DNA of 64,000 nt, from contig JAHPYY010000063.1 in assembly GCA_019058515.1 (NCBI GenBank), forward strand, positions 4,232 to 68,231, written 5' to 3'. The stretch is from Promethearchaeota archaeon. GTDB taxonomy: Archaea > Asgardarchaeota > Lokiarchaeia > Sigynarchaeales > SOKP01. This document shows positions 46,095 through 54,312 of this stretch, piece after piece. The translations under genes and the position numbers were made by a program. How positions within the stretch are numbered: position 1 is the first letter of the stretch; every line of letters begins with the position of its first letter. The notes beneath the pieces were generated by a model. That model saw nothing but the letters and a program-made list of their open reading frames with translations, did no database searches and was not told the DNA's origin.

Positions 46095-46189
46095 TGCTCG
46101 TACTACTTAACAAATCCACGATTAGCTTACTGTTTTGGTTGGTAATGATATCCTTAATTAGACGCGGGAGAGGTAAGGTTCTAACATGA
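46094..46189 (+). CDS. 31-residue hydrophobic peptide gene, second of three
   Basis: Encodes MLVLLNKSTISLLFWLVMIS followed by a short basic tail (RRGRGK), which would be a single membrane-spanning segment. Its ATG overlaps the stop of the preceding gene, and AAAGGAGGG lies 8-16 bases before it, a strong ribosome-binding sequence. The stop TGA overlaps the next start (ATGA). The evidence rests on the coupled arrangement. Confidence 0.45.
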   Translation: MLVLLNKSTISLLFWLVMISLIRRGRGKVLT

Positions 46190-46356
46190 GTCCCTACAAA
46201 TTAACGCTTAACCAACTTAACGACTTTTTAAAAATGGCGGCAACGGACAGCGTAGTGTACTGCCCTTACTGCTATAGGGATAATCTCGAAGCAGATTACC
46301 AGAATTGTCCTGAGTGCGATCGCCTTAACCCTCTGCGTGAGGGAGGATTTATATAA
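46186..46356 (+). CDS. 56-residue zinc-ribbon protein, third of three
   Basis: Encodes MSPYKLTLNQLNDFLKMAAT, then YCPYCYRDNLEADYQNCPEC, a clear CxxC-x(12)-CxxC zinc ribbon, ending PLREGGFI. The ATG overlaps the previous stop, with GGGAGAGG upstream as ribosome-binding sequence. T-runs follow downstream. Zinc-ribbon proteins of this size often act as adaptors in transcription, translation or metabolism; no role can be assigned. Confidence 0.6.
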   Translation: MSPYKLTLNQLNDFLKMAATDSVVYCPYCYRDNLEADYQNCPECDRLNPLREGGFI

Positions 46357-46366
46357 TAAAGAAGGA

Positions 46367-46384
46367 TTTTTTTAACTCTTTTTT
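46367..46384 (+). terminator. T-run terminator of the micro-operon
   Basis: Two T-runs, seven T at 46367-46373 and six at 46379-46384, lie 10-28 bp after the last stop codon. This is typical of archaeal intrinsic termination. Confidence 0.5.
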
Positions 46385-46517
46385 CTTATATAGTTATTTT
46401 CCTTTTTTCCTGTTCGTGTTTCTTGATAAGAGTAAGCAATTAAACTGGTTGAATTCGACGCTAAATTTGTTTCTTTACCATTATACCGCGAAATTATAGA
46501 TCCTACCATCTCTAAGG

Positions 46518-46529
46518 ATTTAAATAAGG
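46518..46529 (+). promoter_or_regulatory. TATA box of the two-helix membrane protein gene
   Basis: ATTTAAATAAGG is a fair TATA element about 51 bp before the ATG at 46580. TAGAGTGA shortly before the ATG may serve as ribosome-binding sequence. Confidence 0.4.
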
Positions 46530-46579
46530 TGAGCAACCATTAAACATATAGATTGACCTATTTTTTAGAGTGAAAAGAC

Positions 46580-47026
46580 ATGGGAAAAAAAGACTATATC
46601 GAGCTAAAGGGAAAGGGCGACAAGCTCAAAGAATTTTACCACGCGTTTTTAGAGGGTATTAAAGGCGCGAAAGTTAGAAAAAAGGAACTACCTTACCATC
46701 CAAACGAAGAAGCTATTACCCTTACCTCTCTTCAACTTACCAGAATTACATTTCACGCGGTAAACGACGATGGCGATTTGTACTACAATATCTACACAGA
46801 ATCTGGGATTATTAGGTATTGGAAAGTAGTAGTCGCGCTAGCTATACCCGCGTTACTTAGCATACCATTCTTTCTGTGGTGGAACGCAATATTCGGATAT
46901 ATACTCATTGCTCCCATTATCATATGGTTGAACTACGGATGGATGTTAAAGTTTATAGAAGAACCCGAAAATTCGCAAGTGCTAGTAGCACTTGTCTCTG
47001 CCGAGAAAAAGATCAGTGAGTTTTAA
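46580..47026 (+). CDS. Hypothetical two-helix membrane protein
   Basis: 148 residues. A soluble N-terminal part of about 85 residues (MGKKDYIELKGKGDKLKEFY, ending in YYNIYTESG) precedes a hydrophobic hairpin, VVVALAIPALLSIPFFLWW and FGYILIAPIIIWLNYGWML. A short C-terminal tail follows. I do not recognise the family. It is monocistronic between the micro-operon and pyrB. Confidence 0.65.
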   Translation: MGKKDYIELKGKGDKLKEFYHAFLEGIKGAKVRKKELPYHPNEEAITLTSLQLTRITFHAVNDDGDLYYNIYTESGIIRYWKVVVALAIPALLSIPFFLWWNAIFGYILIAPIIIWLNYGWMLKFIEEPENSQVLVALVSAEKKISEF

Positions 47027-47201
47027 CTTCATTACTCACAGAGATCGTTAGTTAAGTATGTTATACTTGAATATCATTTATAAATTAAAAATTTTATTGT
47101 ATGGCTAATTTCAATCCAAAATCGTGCGTTAATAAAAAATGTTTTAATACTTTTGATCCTATTTTAATAAAAATACTCTATCAAAAAAGATATAATAGAT
47201 A

Positions 47202-48128
47202 ATGTTTAGAGAGAAGTTTAGAGAAGAGGGTATAATTAGTGCAAAAGACTTTGTTAGAGAAGATATCGATTATATATTAGATAAAGCTGACAAGATGCTG
47301 TCAATTAAAACTTCTGATTTACTAAAAGGAAAGATATTAGCGACATTATTCTTTGAACCATCAACGCGAACGAGATTAAGCTTTGAATCAGCAATGTATC
47401 GATTAGGTGGAAATACGATTGGTTTCCATTCCGCAGAAGTGTCTTCCACTAAAAAGGGTGAAACTCTCGCAGATACCATAAGAACGGTTCAAAATTATAG
47501 CGACTGTATCGCCATTAGACATTCATTGGAAGGTGCGACGAGATTAGCAGCAAAATTTGCGCGAGTCCCTATCATTAACGCAGGATCTGGCAGTGGAGAA
47601 CATCCAACACAAGCTCTATTGGATTTGTTTACAATCAAACAAGAATTAGGAAAGATAGATTCCCTCAATATTGGTATCGTAGGAGATCTAAGATATGGAA
47701 GGACCGTTCATTCACTATCTATTTTACTGTCAAACTATGATGTGAACATTTATTTTATCAGTCCAGAGCTCTTACAAATGAGAAACCGTGAGAGGGACTT
47801 CCTCCAACAGAAACAAGTTAAATTCAAGGAAATTCCAAAATATCGGGAAGTTTTGGACATTTTAGATGTGCTATACATGACACGAATTCAAAAAGAACGA
47901 TTTGTAGATATGGAAGAATACGAAAGAGTAAAGAATTTTTATATATTTAAAGAAGAGGACCTTAATAGGACCAAAGATAACTTTAAAATCATGCACCCGC
48001 TTCCTCGGGTCAATGAAATTTCAGACAAAGTAGACAAATTCGAAGATAAAGCTATATATTTCAAACAGATGAATTACGGACTTCACTTAAGAAAAGCAAT
48101 TCTCGCAGAACTACTTGCGAATACTTAA
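47202..48128 (+). CDS. pyrB: Aspartate carbamoyltransferase catalytic subunit
   Basis: Condenses carbamoyl phosphate with aspartate in pyrimidine synthesis. The carbamoyl-phosphate motif FEPSTRTRLSFESA begins at residue 51. SGEHPTQALLDLFTIKQE, GIVGDLRYGRTVHSL and IMHPLPRVNEI follow. Length 308 is normal. The regulatory gene pyrI, often next to pyrB in archaea, is not in this window. The 3' end overlaps the convergent neighbour by 4 bp. Confidence 0.96.
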   Translation: MFREKFREEGIISAKDFVREDIDYILDKADKMLSIKTSDLLKGKILATLFFEPSTRTRLSFESAMYRLGGNTIGFHSAEVSSTKKGETLADTIRTVQNYSDCIAIRHSLEGATRLAAKFARVPIINAGSGSGEHPTQALLDLFTIKQELGKIDSLNIGIVGDLRYGRTVHSLSILLSNYDVNIYFISPELLQMRNRERDFLQQKQVKFKEIPKYREVLDILDVLYMTRIQKERFVDMEEYERVKNFYIFKEEDLNRTKDNFKIMHPLPRVNEISDKVDKFEDKAIYFKQMNYGLHLRKAILAELLANT

Positions 48129-50104
48129 TTATTTATAAAATTTAATTTGAATGCTCTTACATGGGCGTTAATTAACATTTCGAAAAGATTTTCGAATTTA
48201 TATATTTCCGGATTAAAAATTGGCTGAAATATTGACCCTCCATTTATGTATTTTTCAAATTTTTTATACAACTCTATTTGCCTGTCGAGTGATAAACTAG
48301 TTTTAGATCTAATCAATCGAAATGCATCTTTAGGGTTTACTAAATGTGAAGTTTGATTCAAGCTATACATGTTTGACAAATTTCCTTCATGAGGCTGGCA
48401 AAGCAGGTACAATCCCCTCTCTTCTCGGGACTGATCTTTTATTGTATTTTTCATGAATTTTAAAACTTTAACCGCAAATCGCTCACTATTTTCGGTTAAA
48501 TCAGGCGCAATTCCACAATGATAAGTTATTGCTGAATCTAAATTCATAAAACTTATAGCTTTTACAGATGTTTCAAGAAACTCTTCGCGCTCCTCAGTGT
48601 AAATTATATTACCATATGTTCGCGGATACTCTCTTTTTTTTAGGAACTTAGTTTTCAACTCAAATAATCTGATTACATCCTCAATTCTTTTTCTCAATAT
48701 TTCTAGAAATAATCCGTCATCTTGCGCGGAACTTTCGGAAATAGAATGTAGATTTATGAAAATTGTATCAAGAATTAATATATCTTCAAAATCATCGAAG
48801 AAGGACTCATAATTGGTTTTTACATTGTAAGAATTTATTGAATTAGATGATTTTCCATCATAGAAAAGAAGATTTTCATAACCTATACCTTCACTCGCTC
48901 TATATTTGATAAAATCTGCAGAAGCCTCTAAAAAATTATTTTGAGAGTAATCCATAACAAAATTGGGATTTTGTACAAGATTCAAGTTAGTTAGAGCACG
49001 ATTGAATATCTCTTCAAGAGTAAAATCTGCCACTTTGGTTCCTGCGTTGTTAACGGCGTTAAATTCAAAGGATAGACGAGGATGTACCACATGATTATCA
49101 AAAAATGCTGGTCTAATCGATTTTAACAAAATTCGCACAATAGAAATTGTTTCCTCATATGGTAAACCTTCAAAATATTTTAAAAATGAAGATTGAAACT
49201 TCCTTAAAAATATATCTCCTGAAAATTGTAAACTCAATCTCGTTAGTAGTAACCCCAAATCATTTATAATTTCCACTACCTCTCTGAAATTTAAGTTAGA
49301 AGTTTGCCTTATGCTATGTTGTTTGTATAAATAATCGAAGATTTTATCGGAATTTAAACACACTGCTAGCGGTCTAGTGCTCCAAGAATTAAGGTGTATT
49401 AGCGAAACTTGTCCAGATAAATAGAGATCTGCTAATTCCTTAGGAAGTAAGTTCAACAATAGATATTGTTCAGAAACATCCGATCCTAATTGATGAATTA
49501 AACTTTCTGGAGTAATAGAGGAATTTGAGAATAATTTAGAGACTTCGTATGGAGGAGTTCCAAGACGAGTTAATTTGTGTCTAACTTCTTCTAATCCTTT
49601 CTCAAGTAAAATTCCATTGATATATTCGCGCATAAGTGGAGCGGTTAAGTATTCAATCTTGGTTCTTAATAATCTTTGTTTAACCTCTTTTGCGATATTT
49701 CGTGCCAAATAACTCTCTAATTTTCCCTCACGTTGTAGGTAACTCTCGATTTTCCTTACATCAAATGGTTCTTTAGAATATTTTGATGTACGGATCATTA
49801 TGGTTTTAGTTTCCTTATTTATCTCGTGCTCAATTGCCAAGATGCTATCGAGAATTGACTTTCCTAACTTCGAAATCAAATACCCTTCTTCCTGGTTCGA
49901 AATTAAGCTACACTTTTTTAGTGCATTAAGGTGAAACGAAAAGTTTACTGAGGAATTTTCGTTTTTCAACACTTCCTTTTGCAACTGCGAGTAAGACAGT
50001 GGGTTATTGGCATTAGCTAGTCTCTTTAGAACATCAATCCTAATCTTCTGACCAAGTGTCTTCAAATGTTTTACTAATGAACGAGAATTTTTGTCGGTCT
50101 CCAC
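48125..50104 (-). CDS. Winged-helix/ATP-cone/NrdD-like protein without visible radical site
   Basis: 659 residues in three parts. Residues 12-95 form an ArsR-like winged helix (KIRIDVLKRLANANNPLSYS, then SVNFSFHLNALKKCSLI). Residues 103-190 form an ATP-cone (IRTSKYSKEPFDVRKIESYL, then GLEEVRHKLTRLGTPPYEVS). The rest resembles class III ribonucleotide reductase NrdD, with LLPKELADLYLSGQVSLIHL. The glycyl-radical site expected near the C-terminus and the zinc CxxC pairs are missing; only four Cys occur in the whole protein. It may therefore be a regulator built from an RNR, comparable in logic to NrdR (zinc ribbon plus ATP-cone), rather than an enzyme. That role is inferred. Confidence 0.7.
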   Translation of the reverse strand: METDKNSRSLVKHLKTLGQKIRIDVLKRLANANNPLSYSQLQKEVLKNENSSVNFSFHLNALKKCSLISNQEEGYLISKLGKSILDSILAIEHEINKETKTIMIRTSKYSKEPFDVRKIESYLQREGKLESYLARNIAKEVKQRLLRTKIEYLTAPLMREYINGILLEKGLEEVRHKLTRLGTPPYEVSKLFSNSSITPESLIHQLGSDVSEQYLLLNLLPKELADLYLSGQVSLIHLNSWSTRPLAVCLNSDKIFDYLYKQHSIRQTSNLNFREVVEIINDLGLLLTRLSLQFSGDIFLRKFQSSFLKYFEGLPYEETISIVRILLKSIRPAFFDNHVVHPRLSFEFNAVNNAGTKVADFTLEEIFNRALTNLNLVQNPNFVMDYSQNNFLEASADFIKYRASEGIGYENLLFYDGKSSNSINSYNVKTNYESFFDDFEDILILDTIFINLHSISESSAQDDGLFLEILRKRIEDVIRLFELKTKFLKKREYPRTYGNIIYTEEREEFLETSVKAISFMNLDSAITYHCGIAPDLTENSERFAVKVLKFMKNTIKDQSREERGLYLLCQPHEGNLSNMYSLNQTSHLVNPKDAFRLIRSKTSLSLDRQIELYKKFEKYINGGSIFQPIFNPEIYKFENLFEMLINAHVRAFKLNFINN

Positions 50105-50280
50105 TTTCTTGAAGTATAATTTGCCTAACTGTTATAAGATTTAATTTAATCTTAAGTTAAGCAATTATATAAAAGTTAAGGTTGATCCCCTCTATATTGC
50201 GAGATTATATAATATTTGGGTGATATGATAAAAAGATATAAGAAAAGTGTTTAAGAGACTAGTAGAAATGTATTTGAAGT

Positions 50281-50898
50281 TTATCTTGCTGATACGGCAA
50301 TCCTTTCTACTTCGTCCTTCTTTCGCACTGCCCGAGAATCTTGCGAATTTTGAGCTGCCATAATTAATTCTTGTGCCAAATTCTCTCCAAAAGCATTTAT
50401 ATTTGAGTGAGATTTGGTCCCAATAGCCTGGATTAGATACTTTATTGCTAAATCTACTCTTCTTTGAGGGGAAATATCCACAGCAGAAGCGTAGGAAATG
50501 CCACCCATAGCAATTCTGGTCGTTTCTTCACGAGGAGCGGTGTTACAAATCGCATCTACGAGGACTTGGATTGGATTTAGACCTGTTTTGATATTAATTA
50601 GTACAAATGCGTTTTTAATGCTTTTAACTAACTTTGATTTTTTCCCTGAATTATAGGAACTCTTGTGACCTTTTATTTTCCCAGCTATAAATCCAGGGGA
50701 TAGTAATCGATTAGTAAATCTTTCAATAATAGATACTTTTGAAGATTTCCAAAATCTCTTATGCTCGTGGCGTCCGCAACTATACGGTACAATAATAGGT
50801 TTTAAATTTATGTAATTTTCAAGAGTGAAATCCGAGATCTCAATATCCTTATACGACCATTGATTAAAGAGCATTATTTCAGTTTTTTCCTTGGACAT
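50281..50898 (-). CDS. rps7: Ribosomal protein S7
   Basis: Small-subunit head protein that nucleates assembly on the 3' domain of 16S rRNA. Family blocks are NPIQVLVDAICNTAPREETT, RIAMGGISYASAVDISPQRR and RAVRKKDEVERIAVSAR at the end. Length 205 is normal for archaea. It reads away from rps12, with 208 bp between the two starts, whereas the usual archaeal order is rps12-rps7 on one strand. Confidence 0.95.
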   Translation of the reverse strand: MSKEKTEIMLFNQWSYKDIEISDFTLENYINLKPIIVPYSCGRHEHKRFWKSSKVSIIERFTNRLLSPGFIAGKIKGHKSSYNSGKKSKLVKSIKNAFVLINIKTGLNPIQVLVDAICNTAPREETTRIAMGGISYASAVDISPQRRVDLAIKYLIQAIGTKSHSNINAFGENLAQELIMAAQNSQDSRAVRKKDEVERIAVSAR

Positions 50899-51106
50899 AC
50901 TTCAAATCACGTTTAGCTAATAAAGCCGTAGCTCAAACTATTTAGAATTTAATATTTATAAATATACGAGATAACTTTAATTCTTTTTGGAAAATGTATT
51001 TAACTTTAGCAATGCGCTTACTCCTTCCCAATTATTTAATACAAAATTTTAAGTTTTAAGAAATATTTAGAAGGATATCGTATCATTAAAATTATATTTT
51101 ACTACA

Positions 51107-51541
51107 ATGAGTAAACCTAAAGGATTGTACAGCGCAAGACAGTTAAGAAAAATAAGGAGAAAATTTCGCTGGAGCAAAACTAAATACAAAAGAAAGAGGC
51201 TTAAGTTAAAACAAAAAGTAGATCCCTTGGAAGGAGCACCTCAAGCACTTGGAATTGTTCTTGCAAAAGTAGGTCGTGAAAGCAAGCAACCAAACTCCGC
51301 AATAAGAAAATGCGTTAGGGTTCAATTAAAAAAGAATGGCAAAGCTATTACTGCATTTCTTCCTGGAGATGGCGCACTAAACTTCATAGAAGAACACGAT
51401 CGTGTCATCGTCGAGGGAATTGGAGGGGCTAAAGGTAGAAGTATTGGCGACCTCCCTGGTGTTAGATGGAAAGTAGTAAAAGTAAATGGAGTCTCTCTCG
51501 ACGCACTTCTGAAAGGAATAAGGGAAAAACCCTTAAGGTAA
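51107..51541 (+). CDS. rps12: Ribosomal protein S12
   Basis: Decoding-centre protein. It has [20 protein letters not shown], the conserved loop [20 protein letters not shown] and [20 protein letters not shown]. The 144 residues are standard for archaea. A ten-T run follows the stop. It is transcribed alone, opposite to rps7. Confidence 0.97.
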   Translation: MSKPKGLYSARQLRKIRRKFRWSKTKYKRKRLKLKQKVDPLEGAPQALGIVLAKVGRESKQPNSAIRKCVRVQLKKNGKAITAFLPGDGALNFIEEHDRVIVEGIGGAKGRSIGDLPGVRWKVVKVNGVSLDALLKGIREKPLR

Positions 51542-51542
51542 A

Positions 51543-51552
51543 TTTTTTTTTT
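51543..51552 (+). terminator. T-run terminator after rps12
   Basis: Ten consecutive T residues begin 2 bp after the rps12 stop, followed by further T-rich sequence. This is a typical archaeal terminator. Confidence 0.6.
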
Positions 51553-51656
51553 GTATTTTTTAGAAACTACGTCTATTCTTCTCTTTCTAATTTGTTTTAT
51601 AAACATGTAAATTATTACCCAATAAATTTATTTTGGAAAGATTTAAATCTTAAATT

Positions 51657-52040
51657 ATGGCGAAAAAAACTTGTCCTCAATGTGGAAGAAGATTAATGGG
51701 AGGACAGTATCCCAATTATGTTAAATGTGCGATTTGTGGATCAGAGTATTGCTATAAATGTTCCACAGCAGGACTATGTCCAACCCATTATGAATCTTTG
51801 ACGGCTGACGATAAAAAAGAAGTAAAAAAAGTATATCGTTTATCCATATTCCTATTATTTATTTGTCTTATAGCGGGAATAGTTGGATTTACATTCTTAA
51901 TGGTTTTCTCAACTGAAGCGTGGCAATATGTTCTATTTATTTTCTTAATAATAGTTTATATCTTAAGCATAATAGTCTTAACAAGATTGTACTGGAAAAG
52001 AAAGGTAAAGGCTCTCTTTTCCCAACATCAAGAAAAATAA
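51657..52040 (+). CDS. Zinc-ribbon protein with two C-terminal membrane helices
   Basis: 127 residues. The N-terminus has three Cys groups, TCPQCGRRL, KCAICGSEYCYKC and a nearby LCPTHYE, suggesting two zinc sites. Two hydrophobic helices follow (FLLFICLIAGIVGFTFLMV and YVLFIFLIIVYILSIIVL), then a basic tail, so the zinc domain probably faces the cytoplasm. The function is unknown. It is convergent with nusA. Confidence 0.65.
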   Translation: MAKKTCPQCGRRLMGGQYPNYVKCAICGSEYCYKCSTAGLCPTHYESLTADDKKEVKKVYRLSIFLLFICLIAGIVGFTFLMVFSTEAWQYVLFIFLIIVYILSIIVLTRLYWKRKVKALFSQHQEK

Positions 52041-52041
52041 A

Positions 52042-52515
52042 CTAGTTTTTGGTATTTACGATTACATTATCGACTTCAAAATGACGGAGGACGAGCTCTT
52101 TAATCTTTTTGATCATACTTCCATCTTTTCCGATGGCTTTTCCTCTATCTTGTGGTCTGACCGAAATAATTACTGTTTTCTTTCGGTTTTTGCTCTCTTT
52201 AATTTCTATGTTTTGTACCTTAATGCCGTTTTTCGAAGTGTTAAGTATGTATTGGATGAATTTTGTCAGCTCCTCGGACCATGGTATAACATCAATCTTT
52301 TTCTGGAGTTTAGTCATTAAATCCTTAACATGTTCTCCCCCTTTACCAATTGCTTTTCCCACATCCTCCTTTTTAACTAGAAATATGATAACTTCGGAGT
52401 TGTTTCCGGGAGATTTAAAGATTAAGCAGTCTTTGATAATAGCGCCCGAGATATTATTGAAAAGCGAGATTAGTTCCATCGCTTCTCGATCTATTCTAAT
52501 GTTCTTCTTTATCAT
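52042..52515 (-). CDS. nusA: NusA-like KH-domain transcription factor
   Basis: 157 residues with two KH domains: VGKAIGKGGEHVKDLMTKLQ and DRGKAIGKDGSMIKKIKEL. This is the archaeal NusA core, which lacks the bacterial N-terminal and S1 domains. It lies 30 bp after rpl30e in the rpoA1-rpoA2-rpl30e-nusA operon, as in most archaea. Confidence 0.93.
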   Translation of the reverse strand: MIKKNIRIDREAMELISLFNNISGAIIKDCLIFKSPGNNSEVIIFLVKKEDVGKAIGKGGEHVKDLMTKLQKKIDVIPWSEELTKFIQYILNTSKNGIKVQNIEIKESKNRKKTVIISVRPQDRGKAIGKDGSMIKKIKELVLRHFEVDNVIVNTKN

Positions 52516-52545
52516 TTCTTAAATTTCCTTTATTCGGTTATACAT

Positions 52546-52914
52546 TTATTTTGACATTAAGGAGGAGAGATCCGAATCTCCAAAGTCGTTTACGCCAATA
52601 ACGCTAATCATATATGGCTTTGCGCACGCTAAACCTAAATCCCATGAGGACCCCTTGTAAGTGTGCAGGTAGAATTTATCTTTAGCGAGCGAATTGTAAT
52701 AATTAAGTTGATCTGCAAATTCTTTAGGACAATTGTTAGCAATTATGATCATTTTAAACGATTTTTGTCTCAATTGCCTTAGAATTTGATTTTTACCGTA
52801 AATAATTTTTCCAGTTTTGTACACGACTCTTATGTTTGTGTCAATATCAAACTCCTTTTGTTTCTTTCGCGATAAGTCAATGTTCGTCGACTTACTTCCT
52901 TTTTTCTTTGCCAT
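52546..52914 (-). CDS. rpl30e: Ribosomal protein L30e
   Basis: 122 residues. The L7Ae/L30e fold is recognised by NIRVVYKTGKIIYGKNQILR and SFKMIIIANNCPKEFADQL, ending DLGLACAKPYMISVIGVND. An extra ~20-residue basic N-terminal segment (MAKKKGSKSTNIDL) precedes it. The operon position between rpoA2 and nusA supports the call. Confidence 0.9.
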   Translation of the reverse strand: MAKKKGSKSTNIDLSRKKQKEFDIDTNIRVVYKTGKIIYGKNQILRQLRQKSFKMIIIANNCPKEFADQLNYYNSLAKDKFYLHTYKGSSWDLGLACAKPYMISVIGVNDFGDSDLSSLMSK

Positions 52915-53085
52915 CGTCTACTCAACTAATACGGTATAATTATAGTAAGTGATTCTGTGATATAAAAAATATACGATGTTTTATTATTTTTGCTATTTCT
53001 GCGGTTTTATTTTTAAGTAAAATTAGTGCGGATTAAATTTCTTTTCTAAATCAAATAGAATGTAATTGAAATCAATTACTTTCTC

Positions 53086-54285
53086 TTATCCTTTTTGGAG
53101 TTGTTTAATAATCTTTAGATTTGCATCTAAATCGAACATGACCGAAACTCGACCAGTTCCAATTGGAGTTACCTGCCCTAATATGACGTTTTCAGGGATT
53201 CCTAACAATCGTTCTTCCTCCCCATATAATCCCGCGTCAAGCAATTGGTTAACGGTTACTTCGAAAGCTGCTCGAGCAAATACGCTTGATTTCGTTCCGG
53301 AAATCCCATGTCGTCCAATCGACTGTATGGTTCCTGTGGTACACATCAAATCTGAAAGTATTAGCAAATGACGTAAATCTACATCTAAACCTTGTTGTTC
53401 AAGTACTTTTTGAGATTCCTTTATAATCATGTTTCTAGCAGCTTCGATTCCGTATAACTTTTCTACCTCATGGATGTGGTTTGAAACAGTTCTAGTGTTG
53501 TCTACTCCCGGTATTTGAACCACTCCCTGAAGGTTCGTACCTTCGGTCTTGATAACCCATTCGTTATTGTCATCAGAAGGAGTTAATAACCCTCGTTTGA
53601 CTCCTCTTATACCCTTTACTACTTTTTTCAGTATTTTTTCCCTAAGTTTTTGCAAGTTTTGCAAGTCTTCAATTCCAGGGTCAATAATAATAGAATTACC
53701 TTCACGATTGATTGTCCCCTTCTTTTTGTACCGTTTCAGGATCTCAGGAATAACTTCGATATCAATGCCCTTTTTTTCGCATACTTCAGGAATCAAATTA
53801 ATAACAATGTTCCAATTAACGAAATCTAAATCGACATCACTTGTAATCTGTTCAATTCTTATCTGTTCGATGCTATTATGAACTTTAATTGCCTCTTCTT
53901 CAGAATGGCGATAATTCTTCTCTAAGTAAATATCCATCGCCGGTGTGCTTGGAAAACGGCGCGCGTCTACAATTTCAATTAACCTTGGAAGTCCTTGGGT
54001 TACTGAAAATTCTTCTACTCCTGCATAATGAAAGGTACGGAGAGTCATTTGAGTTCCAGGTTCTCCAATAGATTGCGCTGCAACCGTTCCTACTGGTTCT
54101 GAAGCTTCTACAACTGCGTTTGTAAAATTAATGAAAATTTTATTAAGTAAATACTCGAGTTGTTCTTCCTCCAACTCCTCATCAATTATTTTATCTCTAA
54201 TTTTTTCTATTAAATCTTTGGGAATTCCATCCTGTTTAAGTTCGTCTAAGCTTTCTTCCAACTTTTTTTTCGTAACTTTTACCAT
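53086..54285 (-). CDS. rpoA2: RNA polymerase subunit Rpo1C (RpoA2)
   Basis: C-terminal part of the largest polymerase subunit. It contains [20 protein letters not shown] and [20 protein letters not shown] (bridge-helix-proximal trigger-loop region), later [20 protein letters not shown] and [20 protein letters not shown]. Length 399. It begins 27 bp after the rpoA1 stop. No intein is present. Confidence 0.97.
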   Translation of the reverse strand: MVKVTKKKLEESLDELKQDGIPKDLIEKIRDKIIDEELEEEQLEYLLNKIFINFTNAVVEASEPVGTVAAQSIGEPGTQMTLRTFHYAGVEEFSVTQGLPRLIEIVDARRFPSTPAMDIYLEKNYRHSEEEAIKVHNSIEQIRIEQITSDVDLDFVNWNIVINLIPEVCEKKGIDIEVIPEILKRYKKKGTINREGNSIIIDPGIEDLQNLQKLREKILKKVVKGIRGVKRGLLTPSDDNNEWVIKTEGTNLQGVVQIPGVDNTRTVSNHIHEVEKLYGIEAARNMIIKESQKVLEQQGLDVDLRHLLILSDLMCTTGTIQSIGRHGISGTKSSVFARAAFEVTVNQLLDAGLYGEEERLLGIPENVILGQVTPIGTGRVSVMFDLDANLKIIKQLQKG

Positions 54286-54312
54286 AATTGCTCACTCATA
54301 ACTATTAAATAT

